From contig LYSV01000005.1 of the NCBI GenBank assembly GCA_001657315.1, positions 1 to 64,000 of the forward strand: 64,000 bases of DNA. The letters are read 5' to 3'. The notes below the pieces were generated by a model. It was not told the DNA's origin. It saw only the letters and a list, made by a program, of their open reading frames with translations, and ran no database searches. This DNA is from Flammeovirgaceae bacterium BBD 1991-12 (lineage in GTDB: Bacteria > Bacteroidota > Bacteroidia > Cytophagales > Cyclobacteriaceae). This document shows positions 1 to 9,071 of this stretch, piece after piece (within the stretch, counting starts at the first letter, position 1; the number at the start of each line of letters is the position of its first letter). The position numbers and the translations under genes were made by a program.

Positions 1-2310
1 GGGATCCGGTGCTCCTGTTGAATACTTGAATGCATTGGATACAAGATTGGTAATGATATGAGTATAGATGTTCGGGTCGATCTGAACGTCCTGGGCAGCG
101 CCTTTTACGTCCAGTTTAATGGACCGGCCGTCCTGCTGATTTGAGAAAGACTGGTCGATCACACCCTGAATGAGCTCCTTTAAATTGGAGACAACAGGTT
201 TGAAAGGGATCTTACCGGACTCGATCTTGCCCATGAGCAGTATTTCATTCATCAGAATGGTCAACCTCTGCAGCTCGGAGCTTATACGCTCCAGGCTTTT
301 ATCTACCTTCTCTCTTGCTTTCAGTTCCTCGTTTTCCAGACGGAAGGAGAGCAGCTCGATATTCGTTTGTATTGTTGTCAGGGGGGTCCGGAATTCATGG
401 GAGGTCATCGCCACAAACTGGGATTTCATCTTATTGAGTTCCTTTTGCTTGTCCAGGGCCGTTTTCATGTCCTGCTCAGCCTTTTTTCGCTGAGTAATAT
501 CCCGCGCAAAGGCAGAAAAAAAGGTTTTACCCTCCACGGAAACCGGCTTGATGCTTATCTCTATAGGGAATTCCCTGCCGTCCTTGTGTAAACCGCTGAT
601 TTCTATACGTTTATTGGAAACACGGGTCTCACCTGTTTTCCTAAAACGTTTCATGCCCTCCGTATGACCCTGACGGTATTTTTCCGGGATGATGAGTGAC
701 GCCATATTCCTGCCCAGGACTTCTTCCTTTTTGAAGCCAAACAACATTTCGGCCTGTGGATTCCATTCTGTGATGTTGCCGGACAGATCGATCGTGATCA
801 CTGCATCCAGTGCAGAATCAATGATCAATCTCAGTTTGTTTTCGCTTTCGAAAAGGGCCCTTTCCGTCTGCCGGCGCTTTTCGCGGATAATGGCATTTCT
901 GATCTTGGTCGCCGCCAGATTGGAAACGGTCACGAAGGTTTCAAGGTGCTCATCCGTATAGTATCCTTTCTTAGGGTGCTCTGAATTCAATACACCCAGC
1001 ACCTCTCCCTCACTTATAATGGGAACGGCCATAACAGAACTACTTTTTTCTCCCCCCGGAGCGTATCTGGGGTCTTTATCAGTGTCATTAATGATCTCTG
1101 CCTTTCCATCCCTGGCCACTACTCCGATAATTCCCACACCCAGAGGTATTGAGACCTTCTCTTTTGTCTCACTTTTTTTGTGGATCCCTACGTAATTCGA
1201 GACCTCAATGAGATTGGTGCTGTCTTCATCCAGCAGAAACACGGAGCAGTCTGAAAATCCAAATTGATCGACAATATTGATCACAATTTCCTCAACAATA
1301 TTCTCAATTCCGTCACTGCCGATCAGCTTGACGGCAAAGTCATTAATACCTTTCAGGTAGCGCTGCTTCTCACTCAACTGCTGATTTTGTTCTGCCAGCT
1401 TGGCAAGGAGGCGGCGCTCCGATATCTCCTTTTCCTTTTTCTCCGTGATGTCAAGGTGTATTCCCATGGAGCCGGTTACCTTGCCCGTACCGTCTTTTAT
1501 GGGTGCCCCGCTAATGATGGCCCACTTTTCGTTACCGGCCTTATCTACAATGGGCAGCTCATAATAACTCGAATGTCCGTTTTGTCGTTTTTGATTTTCC
1601 TGCTCCAGGTGTTTGACTATCTCTTCATTTTCTGTTTTCACAAAAACACTGGCAGCCTTTTTACCGATGATCTCATCCATATTGTAGCCCATGAGCCGTA
1701 GAAAGGACTCGTTGGCATACAGGATGTTTTCGTTGTTGTCCACCTCCAGCAGTCCCAGGTCTATGTTATCGATGATCTTACGGTATTTTTCTTCACTGTT
1801 CAGATGGTCCTGCTCCGCGATCTTCCTCTGCTCGATCTCATTCTGAAGCCTCTCAAAGGCAAACCCGCTTTCAAGACTCATGGCCAATTGCCGCACTACA
1901 TTCAGAAAAGGATAGATAGCTTCCCGGTTCAGTTTTTCCGGATGGTTGGCTGAATAAAGCTCCAGCATACCGAGATCATTCAGCCTGAAGTAGGCAAAAT
2001 GCCCCTCCAGCTCTTTTCCGAAAAAGATGGACTCTGTAGTCAGCCCTATCTCTCCTTCACTAAAAAGATCGGTGATCTTCTGATGACTGACCATCAGCTT
2101 TTCGCGTAACATTGGGATGCTGAACAGGTTCCGGCAGGTGATCACATCATCTTCCTGCTCACCAAAAAGCCATATGGCTCCATAGTTCAGCGCCTTCCTG
2201 GACAGGAACTTTTTGATAAACTGCTTTGCATTGTCTTCAGGTCTTCTGTGCTTGAGGTTTGTCAGGCTTAATTCATAAAGCAGGGCTACCTGTGAGAAAC
2301 TGTCTTCCAT
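1..2310 (-). CDS. Multi-sensor histidine kinase (PAS, GAF, PAS, HisKA), cut by window start
   Basis: The frame is open from an ATG at 2310 to base 1, giving 770 residues with the C-terminus missing. In order I see an N-terminal GAF-like sensor (about 1-150), a PAS domain (about 172-290, starting EEKYRKIIDNIDLGLLEVDN), a GAF domain (about 320-460), a second PAS (about 488-610), and a HisKA dimerisation domain whose H-box reads SHEFRTPLTT with the phosphorylated His near residue 638. The ATPase N-box (NLVSNAFKYS) starts just before the cut. There is no membrane segment, so the kinase should be cytosolic and sense small ligands or redox state. It begins 12 bases after the FIST gene and is probably co-transcribed with it. 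Its response regulator is not in view. Confidence 0.9.
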   Translation of the reverse strand, partial: MEDSFSQVALLYELSLTNLKHRRPEDNAKQFIKKFLSRKALNYGAIWLFGEQEDDVITCRNLFSIPMLREKLMVSHQKITDLFSEGEIGLTTESIFFGKELEGHFAYFRLNDLGMLELYSANHPEKLNREAIYPFLNVVRQLAMSLESGFAFERLQNEIEQRKIAEQDHLNSEEKYRKIIDNIDLGLLEVDNNENILYANESFLRLMGYNMDEIIGKKAASVFVKTENEEIVKHLEQENQKRQNGHSSYYELPIVDKAGNEKWAIISGAPIKDGTGKVTGSMGIHLDITEKKEKEISERRLLAKLAEQNQQLSEKQRYLKGINDFAVKLIGSDGIENIVEEIVINIVDQFGFSDCSVFLLDEDSTNLIEVSNYVGIHKKSETKEKVSIPLGVGIIGVVARDGKAEIINDTDKDPRYAPGGEKSSSVMAVPIISEGEVLGVLNSEHPKKGYYTDEHLETFVTVSNLAATKIRNAIIREKRRQTERALFESENKLRLIIDSALDAVITIDLSGNITEWNPQAEMLFGFKKEEVLGRNMASLIIPEKYRQGHTEGMKRFRKTGETRVSNKRIEISGLHKDGREFPIEISIKPVSVEGKTFFSAFARDITQRKKAEQDMKTALDKQKELNKMKSQFVAMTSHEFRTPLTTIQTNIELLSFRLENEELKAREKVDKSLERISSELQRLTILMNEILLMGKIESGKIPFKPVVSNLKELIQGVIDQSFSNQQDGRSIKLDVKGAAQDVQIDPNIYTHIITNLVSNAFKYSTGAPDP

Positions 2311-2322
2311 TCCGGTTACTGA

Positions 2323-3405
2323 TTAGTAAAAAGTGGAGACTACCACCGTTTTGTTAAAAAACTCCAATAAGCCCTCTCCGTAGGAAGATATTTCTCCCAG
2401 AGATAATACTCCTTCCGGCACAAGCCTATTGTTCTTTTGTTTCACTGTATCATCAATAGCCTCTAGCTCCTGGTTAAAATCTTCCTGGAGAAACAAAACC
2501 CTTGATATGCAGTCAAATACCAGTACTGATTTGGGGTTGACACCCTCCGTGGCCAGTACTGCCGCCTCCCGGGCACATTCGATCAGTACCTCCGGTTCTC
2601 CTGAGAGGATATTTACAGAGCTGTTTGTATTGATCTCACCCACACATGTCATACTCGAACTGTCTTCCGTCAATATCGGATCCCGGACTACATCTTCGTA
2701 CCCCTCCCGGTACACTCCAAACGGAAAACCTTTTGCAACATCAAAAAAATTGACCTTATCCAACGTGGCACCACTGTAAGATTCAATAACCTCTTTATAT
2801 ACATCAAAAGCAGGTCGCCAATTGATCTCGTTAACAATATTTCCTCGTGAATTGTTTACAATATAAGGCCCCGCAATTTTCTTCCAGCCATGCTTAACTC
2901 CCGTTTGACAATGATCATTCACCATGATTACAAGGCCGGCATCCTGAAAGAAGCCTTCGTTTGAAAATATGCACGGTTTGGATTGCAATGAAAGCGATCC
3001 GCACCCACCACCGATGTAGTTCAGCCGGTTCCAGTATTTGGTATAGATGCTCTCAAGAAAAAGAGGAATGTTGTTGGTCAATCCATCGACGAGCACGATA
3101 GCTGACGTGGTGGAGGCACCAAGATGTGGCAGTTGTCTTTTGATGTCCTGTTCCTTCAGGCTTGTGCATACTGCTACATGGCTGTCACCATTGAGAATTT
3201 TAAGAATAATACCTTCCTCCAGATGCTCCTTTCCGCTAAGGAGCCCGGGAAAAATACCCCCGGCGATTCTTATGCCTTTATCATTTGCCTGCCTGATCAG
3301 CTCAGGAATATCTACCTCGCTGTTTTCAGCGATCATCAGCAGATTAAGATCTGTCGGGGAAAGATGCATTAGTATGTTTTCAATTTCCATCTGCACAATT
3401 ACCAT
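2323..3405 (-). CDS. FIST-domain sensory protein
   Basis: A 360-residue protein with the FIST N and FIST C layout, a predicted small-ligand sensing domain of signalling proteins. Family-like stretches include RIAGGIFPGLLSG near residue 47, LNYIGGGCGSLS near 128 and KGFPFGVYREGYEDVVRDP near 225. It has no signal peptide or membrane segment. The start may be the ATG at 3405 or the in-frame ATG five codons later (MEIENILMHL). It lies directly upstream of the PAS/GAF histidine kinase with a 12-base gap, so it probably feeds a signal to that kinase. FIST proteins are often encoded next to kinases or cyclases. The ligand is unknown; amino-acid-like ligands have been proposed for the family. Confidence 0.85.
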   Translation of the reverse strand: MVIVQMEIENILMHLSPTDLNLLMIAENSEVDIPELIRQANDKGIRIAGGIFPGLLSGKEHLEEGIILKILNGDSHVAVCTSLKEQDIKRQLPHLGASTTSAIVLVDGLTNNIPLFLESIYTKYWNRLNYIGGGCGSLSLQSKPCIFSNEGFFQDAGLVIMVNDHCQTGVKHGWKKIAGPYIVNNSRGNIVNEINWRPAFDVYKEVIESYSGATLDKVNFFDVAKGFPFGVYREGYEDVVRDPILTEDSSSMTCVGEINTNSSVNILSGEPEVLIECAREAAVLATEGVNPKSVLVFDCISRVLFLQEDFNQELEAIDDTVKQKNNRLVPEGVLSLGEISSYGEGLLEFFNKTVVVSTFY

Positions 3406-3827
3406 CTCTCTTACTCTTTAATTTAAAGTTCATTTATCTCCCAGATCCTGTTTTTCGATCAGTTGCAGCATTCGGAAGTTCAACTGAAACAACCTGTTCA
3501 CGAATGGAACTTGCCGCTGCACAGGAAGCATGGTCGAAGACCTTCTTCCCACGGGTGAAGTACACCCGGTTTAGAATGATCGATTGGGATTCTTAAGGAT
3601 ATTACAAATCTAAGGTGGATGATAAGGCTCTGGCAATCGGCCAATTATGGTAAATTTCCATAGGTTAACACACGGATGTTCTCTACGCATTATGGCCTAT
3701 GATTATCCTTGTATAGCATGGATAACAGAGAGTAGTACCAGATCAAGAGAACTGACTGAAAAAGAGAGGGCTGACGTACGGATAGCGGGCTGTTCTCGCT
3801 GTGAATTTGGCAATTTAGAGCGAATAA
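3406..3827. other. Intergenic region without a supported gene
   Basis: About 420 bases between the divergent FIST gene and a terminator. A 71-codon frame at 3647-3862 has no recognisable features and runs through the terminator hairpin, so it is not called. The promoter of the FIST-kinase operon should lie in the left part, but no clear TAnnTTTG element was found. Confidence 0.4.
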
Positions 3828-3855
3828 AAAAGCCTGTGCTTCAGCGCAGGCTTTT
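3828..3855. terminator. Bidirectional rho-independent terminator
   Basis: A 12-bp stem (AAAAGCCTGTGC against GCGCAGGCTTTT, one G-T pair) closes a TTCA loop. A-tracts on the left and T-tracts on the right let it work in both directions. It lies just past the 3' end of the minus-strand lipoprotein gene, which it probably terminates. Confidence 0.8.
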
Positions 3856-3922
3856 CTGTTAGTCAGAGAGTACTTCCTACAGGATGAAACTCCCCGGTAT
3901 ATATACGTAAAAAATAATGTGA

Positions 3923-4615
3923 CTATTGGATCGTAACTTCCAGATTACCTGCCCGGTAGTGGCCAAGCACTTCTCCACCGGCGCTTGTAGCTTGAGTCGG
4001 GTCTGAGGAAGAAAACCGGTCCATTACCAGCTCACCAGTAGAAGATTCAATTTCTTCCAGTCGGTTGGGTGTCAGAATGATGGAAGTAGCGCCATTATTG
4101 TCCTGTATGAACAGTTTTGATTCTGAAACAGCGTTGGGTACGATGCTTACCGTTACGGATTCGCCCTCTGCCAGTGCTGTACCATCCCATACGATTTCAT
4201 AAGACTGGCTTTTATCCACTGTGGTACTTTGGCCATCAGGAAAATCAGCCGTAGCGATGGACACAAAATTGGTAAAGGTATTGTCATCAAGGTCGTTATA
4301 CTCGAAAATGCCTGATTGCACCAGACCGGAAAATTCCCTCACGTAGTATGCCAGCGTGCGATCAAAGCTCAGCTCCTGACCATTAAAGGAAACTGAGGCG
4401 CCTTCAGACAATTCCAGCTTGGTGCCTGTAGGATTGCCAAAGAAAAAGGTGGTGCGTGCAAAGGTGACATCGCGGTTCACATCATAAAAAAGCTCATACA
4501 GGGCGTAGATCCGGTCCTGATTTACATTTTCCGAGTCTTCAGACTCGCAGCTCATCAAAAAGGACACTAAACCCACCAGACATAGACTAAAAAAAGACCT
4601 TAACATTGTTTTCAT
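3923..4615 (-). CDS. Hypothetical surface or periplasmic lipoprotein
   Basis: An unrecognised protein of 230 residues. I place the start at the ATG at 4615 because the sequence that follows (MKTMLRSFFSLCLVGLVSFL, then MSC) is a textbook lipoprotein signal with the Cys near residue 23. The longer frame adds 30 upstream residues that do not fit a signal peptide. The mature protein begins with acidic residues (ESEDSEN), a pattern linked to surface export of Bacteroidota lipoproteins. The rest looks like a beta-rich fold ending VLGHYRAGNLEVTIQ. It stands alone, with a terminator behind it and a divergent phosphatase gene ahead. No function can be assigned. Confidence 0.8.
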   Translation of the reverse strand: MKTMLRSFFSLCLVGLVSFLMSCESEDSENVNQDRIYALYELFYDVNRDVTFARTTFFFGNPTGTKLELSEGASVSFNGQELSFDRTLAYYVREFSGLVQSGIFEYNDLDDNTFTNFVSIATADFPDGQSTTVDKSQSYEIVWDGTALAEGESVTVSIVPNAVSESKLFIQDNNGATSIILTPNRLEEIESSTGELVMDRFSSSDPTQATSAGGEVLGHYRAGNLEVTIQ

Positions 4616-4969
4616 TTTAATTGGTTTCTGAATAGTTAGCTGAGAATTATTTCTCTCTTCAGCTAATACAAGGCCATATGGAATTACCCTACCTTTTGTA
4701 ACCAAAAAAATCAGAGACTATGGAATGGATAGTTAACCTAATGTTTAAATTTTCTATCCCTGGTAATATGCCAAAAACAGCATGAATATGACCTCTGGGT
4801 GAATTCATCTCCTGAAAAAATAACAATAAGCAAATTGTGCTTTACGACTTTATGTTTGGCAGGTGGTTGTGCATAAAATCACTTTTCCCTGAAGTATCTG
4901 TAATTTATCATTTGCGGGTAAGGTAAATCCTGGATATATTGGTCACCGCCCTGTTTGATCTTTTAACCT
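4616..4969. other. Divergent intergenic region
   Basis: About 350 A+T-rich bases between the lipoprotein gene (leftward) and the phosphatase gene (rightward). It should hold both promoters, but I found no convincing TTTG/TAnnTTTG pair and no repeat. Confidence 0.4.
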
Positions 4970-6772
4970 ATGAACCATTTTTTTCAACTTACAAGACCCA
5001 TTGTTATTGTTTTCCTTTTGTGTCCGTCAGCAGCATCTTTTGGCCAACAGAGTAAACTACAGGAACTCAGCAAACTTCTGGAGCAGGCAGTTCAGCAGAA
5101 CAATGACGGGAAGGCAGCCTTCTACAATTATGAAATAGCCAAACAGTACCTGGATCAGGATGAAACGGACAAGGCTTCCGAATACTTGTCACAAAGTGTG
5201 AAACTGGCTAGAAAGGCGGAAGACAACGCACTACTGTATCTGGCATACCGGCTTACCGGGGAGGTATTTGTGCAGGAACAGAGCTATAACAAGGCCCTGA
5301 ATAACTTTCAGCGGGCGCTGAGGGTAGCACGTGACATGGACAAGCAGGAGTTTATAAAGGAGGCACTGATGGAAGTGGGGGCAAGCTCTGCATCCCTCGG
5401 CCGTCAGAAAAGATCGGTTGAGCATTGGGAAGAGGCCCTGTCCATGGCTATTCAAACCAATGATGTTATCCTGCAACTGGAATGCTACCAGTTATTGGCA
5501 GAAGCTTACGGGAAAGAGGGAGGTGAAGCTAAACAAAAGGAATACCAGGCACTTTACAACAATATCATACAAAATCAGGAGAGCGAACAATTAAGTCAGC
5601 AACAGCGTGCCGAGCTTGAAGAGCTTGAGCAGCAACTGGAACAGGCCGGAGAAGAGAAGCAAAATGTAAGTACCATGTTGCAACGGCAGTCCAGCCGTCT
5701 GCGCCAGGCAGAGGACTCCCTGCTTGCCACCAAATATTCGCTGGATGAAACCGAGCGGTCACTGAAACTGGCCGAAGAGATATCGGAAAACCAGCGGCTG
5801 CAGATCGATCTGCTTAATAAGGACAAGGAACTCGCTGAAAGCCGCATTATGGAACAGAAAGTCCGTCTGGAAAATGAAGCCCTGATACGAAACTCGATCA
5901 TTATCGGCGCCCTGTTGGCAGGATCACTTGTTTTTGTAGTCGTGCTTGGGTATCGGCGCAAGATCGAAGCCAACAAGGAGATTGACCGCCAGAATAAGAG
6001 TATTCAAAGTAGCATCAACTATGCCAAGAGAATACAGGAAGCTATGCTTCATAACAGTAACCTCCAGGAACAACTGCTACCGGATTCCTTCGTGCTTTTT
6101 AAGCCCAGGGATGTGGTGAGCGGGGACTTCTACTGGATATCTGAGCTCAAGGGATGGTATGATCCCGATGTGGTCATAGCGGCCGTAGACTGTACCGGCC
6201 ATGGGATACCCGGTGCATTTATGTCCATGATAGGGATGAATTCACTCAATGCCATCATAAGCCGGGGAGTAGCAGAGTCCGATCAGATACTGGATGAGCT
6301 GGACAAGGAGATCCGTACCGCACTGCAGCAGGAAAAAACGGGCAACCAGGATGGTATGGACGTGGCGCTTGGCATCTACAGAAAGGAGAGGGGCGTCCTC
6401 GAATTTTCCGGAGCCAAAAACCCGCTTATCTATATACAGGATAACAAGGTGTTTAAGCTAAAGGGGGATCGCCGTGCCATAGGCGGTAAACAATACAAAA
6501 AGAAAGATATCGGCTTTAAAAAGCATTCCGTCAGCATCGATCAGCCTACCGTCATTTATCTGTTTTCTGATGGCTATCAGGATCAGTTTGGTGGTGAGCA
6601 GAACACCAAGTTCATGACCACAAGATTTGCTGACCTTTTGCTGGAGATCCATCAAAAACCCATGCAGGAGCAAAAGGAGATCCTTGATCGTACTATTATG
6701 GAATGGATGGAAGGACGCAAGCAAACTGATGATATCCTGGTCGTAGGCGTTCGGCTGGAGGCTGATGTTTAG
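4970..6772 (+). CDS. TPR-containing membrane-anchored PP2C/SpoIIE serine phosphatase
   Basis: A 600-residue signalling phosphatase. It has a signal peptide (1-25, ending ASFGQ), TPR repeats (about 30-200), a long coiled coil (about 205-305), one membrane helix (about 309-327, SIIIGALLAGSLVFVVVLGY), and a cytosolic PP2C/SpoIIE phosphatase domain (about 345-600). The metal-binding motifs are present: GDFYW with Asp386, DCTGHGIPG with Asp407, GMDVAL near 454, FSDGYQDQ near 532 and TDDILVVG near 588. This architecture (periplasmic TPR, helix, SpoIIE) is common in Bacteroidota. SpoIIE-type phosphatases usually control anti-sigma antagonists or two-component outputs. No partner-switching genes lie beside it, so its target is open. 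Confidence 0.9.
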   Translation: MNHFFQLTRPIVIVFLLCPSAASFGQQSKLQELSKLLEQAVQQNNDGKAAFYNYEIAKQYLDQDETDKASEYLSQSVKLARKAEDNALLYLAYRLTGEVFVQEQSYNKALNNFQRALRVARDMDKQEFIKEALMEVGASSASLGRQKRSVEHWEEALSMAIQTNDVILQLECYQLLAEAYGKEGGEAKQKEYQALYNNIIQNQESEQLSQQQRAELEELEQQLEQAGEEKQNVSTMLQRQSSRLRQAEDSLLATKYSLDETERSLKLAEEISENQRLQIDLLNKDKELAESRIMEQKVRLENEALIRNSIIIGALLAGSLVFVVVLGYRRKIEANKEIDRQNKSIQSSINYAKRIQEAMLHNSNLQEQLLPDSFVLFKPRDVVSGDFYWISELKGWYDPDVVIAAVDCTGHGIPGAFMSMIGMNSLNAIISRGVAESDQILDELDKEIRTALQQEKTGNQDGMDVALGIYRKERGVLEFSGAKNPLIYIQDNKVFKLKGDRRAIGGKQYKKKDIGFKKHSVSIDQPTVIYLFSDGYQDQFGGEQNTKFMTTRFADLLLEIHQKPMQEQKEILDRTIMEWMEGRKQTDDILVVGVRLEADV

Positions 6773-6792
6773 GGATTGGTTTGTTGTTCAAA

Positions 6793-6835
6793 GTTTCCTG
6801 TTTATGGTTTGAGAGTCAAACTGTAAACAGGAAAC
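6793..6835. repeat. Long near-perfect intergenic hairpin before first YCII gene
   Basis: GTTTCCTGTTTA and TAAACAGGAAAC form the outer arms. The inner TGGTTTGA and TCAAACTG extend the stem to about 20 bp around a GAG loop. No T-run follows, so it does not look like a standard terminator. It lies 75 bases before the YCII start and may affect mRNA stability or be a relic of a small palindromic repeat. Confidence 0.75.
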
Positions 6836-6909
6836 AAGAAACGAATGTCCCCAAACCAGGATCTCCTTTGTCTTTATCAGTAAAGGTTTTATCGAAAAAA
6901 AAAGAACGA

Positions 6910-7242
6910 ATGGAAGATTTTATGTTACTGGTAAAGGGTGACGGCTCTGATGCCTCACCTGAGCAAATGCAAAAAAAACTGGAAAGCTACCAGGTGTGGA
7001 TGGAAAAGTGGAAAGGGAGTGGAAACTATGTTGGCGGAGCCCCGTTCCAGACTGCGGGTCACTTTCTTGTGGATGTTGATACCATGGTTTCGGACGGCGA
7101 CTTTCTGGACCCTCAGGAAACCATTGGCGGATATATCCATATCATGGCCGATAGCCTGGATGCTGCTACGGAAATCGCCAGGGAATGTCCTCTTTTGGAC
7201 GGATGTGGTATTTATGTAAGACCGTTTCTAAAAATGAATTAA
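6910..7242 (+). CDS. YCII/DGPF-domain protein (first copy)
   Basis: A 110-residue protein of the YCII-related (DGPF) family. I choose the ATG at 6910, where the reading MEDFMLLVKGDG matches the usual family N-terminus; the open frame extends further back through a hairpin and is not coding there. Features are the central HFLVDVDTMVSDGDFLDPQE, equivalent to the family's DGPF-type segment, followed by GGYIHIMADSLDAATEIARE. It is the first gene of a YCII-YCII-ECF sigma-DinB run on the plus strand. In published surveys DGPF proteins are the standard neighbours of ECF42 sigma factors, either as accessory proteins or targets. Their catalytic role is not settled. Confidence 0.85.
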   Translation: MEDFMLLVKGDGSDASPEQMQKKLESYQVWMEKWKGSGNYVGGAPFQTAGHFLVDVDTMVSDGDFLDPQETIGGYIHIMADSLDAATEIARECPLLDGCGIYVRPFLKMN

Positions 7243-7295
7243 ACTACGCCAGGGCTGTTGATGAAAGATCAGAAATATGTCCGCTGGACTCCGTG

Positions 7296-7342
7296 AGAAA
7301 TCAGAAACCAGAAAATGAACTGGTCTGCATTTTCTGATTTCT
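7296..7342. repeat. Compound intergenic hairpin before second YCII gene
   Basis: AGAAATCAGAAA pairs with TTTCTGATTTCT (12 bp), and an inner ACCAG/CTGGT stem sits inside. Like the hairpin at 6793-6835 it lies in the gap just before a YCII gene and lacks a T-tract. Confidence 0.65.
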
Positions 7343-7379
7343 TGTTTTCTACCATGTGCTGTTCTGCTACTGTAATTTT

Positions 7380-7721
7380 ATGAAAAAGTTTATAATGCTC
7401 ATTAAAGAAGATCTGAAGGTGGAAGCCTCAGCGGCTGATCTCAAAGCCATGGAATCGGGATACAAAACCTGGATGGAAGGGTTGATCGTCTCAGGTAACT
7501 ATGTTCATGGTAGCCGGCTCAATCAAACAGGAGCGAAGCTGGAAGCACGTAGTGAGATTGTGTCCGATGGTCCGTTTGTGGAGCCGAAGGAAATGATCGG
7601 TGGCCTGGTCATTATTCAGGCCCGTGATCTGGAGGAGGCCATAGAGATCACCCGTTCCTGTCCCATGCATTCTCTTCATGATATTGAGGTAAGGGAGGTC
7701 AGTCATGACTTCCCGGCATGA
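7380..7721 (+). CDS. YCII/DGPF-domain protein (second copy)
   Basis: A 113-residue paralogue of the gene at 6910-7242. The start is set at the ATG at 7380 (MKKFIMLIKEDL), in line with the first copy; eight further upstream codons are open but unlikely to be used. It contains VSDGPFVEPKEMIGG, the true DGPF motif of the family, then VIIQARDLEEAIEITRSCP, the usual helix. Its last 17 bases overlap the start of the sigma factor gene, so the two are translationally coupled. This copy keeps the canonical DGPF sequence, while the first has DGDF, so the two may have diverged in role. Confidence 0.87.
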   Translation: MKKFIMLIKEDLKVEASAADLKAMESGYKTWMEGLIVSGNYVHGSRLNQTGAKLEARSEIVSDGPFVEPKEMIGGLVIIQARDLEEAIEITRSCPMHSLHDIEVREVSHDFPA

Positions 7722-8970
7722 AACAAAGGTAGGCAAACTGATCGACCATCTTTTCCGGCAGGAATATGGCCGGATCATTTCGTACCTTACCTCCGTCTTC
7801 GGCCTGGAGAAATGGGAATCTATGGAAGATATAGTCCAGGAAACCCTGCTGGATGCCTACAGGAACTGGAGCTATCACGGTATTCCTGATCAGCCCAAAA
7901 GATGGCTGTTCAAGGTAGCCAAAAACAAAGCCATCAATTTCTCCATGCGGGAGCAAAAAAGGGGTAGTATCTATGAAAAGTTCATCACGGACCATTCTGA
8001 TGAGGGTGAAGACGAGCTTTACCTCGACCGGGAGATAGAGGACAGCATGCTACGTATGATCTTTGCCTGCGCCGCCCCGGAGCTGTCGGATATCAACAAG
8101 ATACTGCTGGTACTCAATACACTATGTGGATTTACCTGCAGGGAGATCGCCGATGCACTGCTTATGGAAGAAGAGGCGATAAAGAAAAAGCTCTTCCGTG
8201 CCAAAAAGGAGATCAGAGAGAAAGGCATCAAACTTACAGTGCCTGCCGGACGGGCGTTGAAGGTACGTCTTCATTCTGTGCTGTCCTGTTTGTACCTGCT
8301 GTTCAATGAAGGGTACAACTCATCCCATGCGGATCAGGTGATCCGTAAGGATATTTGCCTGGAGGCCATCAGACTGACCAAACTACTGATCAATCACTTT
8401 CAGCGGGAGACCAGGCCCCGTGCATTGCTGTCACTGATGTGTTTTCATACAGCAAGGTTTGCCAGCAGGATAGATGACCGGGGTGCCATTATTCTGATCC
8501 GGGATCAGGACCGCTCTTCATGGGACAGGGAGCTGATCGGTCTTGGAATATATTACCTTTCAGAAGCCTCGGAGGGGCCGGAATTGTCGGCCTATCACCT
8601 TGAGGCGGCGATAGCAGCGGAACATTGTAAGGCAGAAAGCTTTGAAAATACCGACTGGCAGTACATTTATACGCTTTATGAAAAGCTGTTGGAAATAAAG
8701 CCATCACCAGTGATAGAAATGAATATGGCCATTGTAATGAGCCAGTTGGGAGATATAGCGGGTGCGATTCGGCAGTTGGTATCGCTTGAGACCCGCAGTA
8801 AGCAATTGGTACGTTATTATCTCTTTTTCGCCACGCTGGGAGAAATGTATTATCTCCATAACCGGCCCGAGCAGGCGCTGGCTTATTTTGAAAAGGCCAG
8901 GTCACTGACACGATCACAACAGGAAAAGGACCTTTTGTCTGAAAAAATAGAAAAGATCAAAAAAGCCTGA
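7705..8970 (+). CDS. ECF42-type sigma factor with C-terminal TPR region
   Basis: A 421-residue ECF sigma factor. Region 2 lies in residues 1-80 (MEDIVQETLLDAYRNW, then QPKRWLFKVAKNKAIN). Region 4 lies near 120-180 (LNTLCGFTCREIADALLMEE). A conserved linker with YLLFNEGYNSS near 200 and a helical TPR-like tail of about 200 residues (ending RPEQALAYFEKARSLTRSQQ) follow. This tail and the DGPF neighbours are the marks of the ECF42 group, which lacks a classical anti-sigma factor and is thought to be controlled through its own tail. It overlaps the second YCII gene by 17 bases. Likely targets are the YCII genes and the DinB gene downstream. Confidence 0.9.
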   Translation: MTSRHETKVGKLIDHLFRQEYGRIISYLTSVFGLEKWESMEDIVQETLLDAYRNWSYHGIPDQPKRWLFKVAKNKAINFSMREQKRGSIYEKFITDHSDEGEDELYLDREIEDSMLRMIFACAAPELSDINKILLVLNTLCGFTCREIADALLMEEEAIKKKLFRAKKEIREKGIKLTVPAGRALKVRLHSVLSCLYLLFNEGYNSSHADQVIRKDICLEAIRLTKLLINHFQRETRPRALLSLMCFHTARFASRIDDRGAIILIRDQDRSSWDRELIGLGIYYLSEASEGPELSAYHLEAAIAAEHCKAESFENTDWQYIYTLYEKLLEIKPSPVIEMNMAIVMSQLGDIAGAIRQLVSLETRSKQLVRYYLFFATLGEMYYLHNRPEQALAYFEKARSLTRSQQEKDLLSEKIEKIKKA

Positions 8971-9071
8971 CGCACATGTCCCCGGGCAGCGGTCCTGATT
9001 GTCTTTTTATAAAAGCTGTCCCGGTCCGGGGCAGTCAGGATCTTTATAATAGTAAAAACAAGCTTACGGAA

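Noticed and set aside
3647-3862. A 71-codon frame before the lipoprotein gene
   Set aside because: It runs into the terminator hairpin at 3828-3855 and shows no family features.
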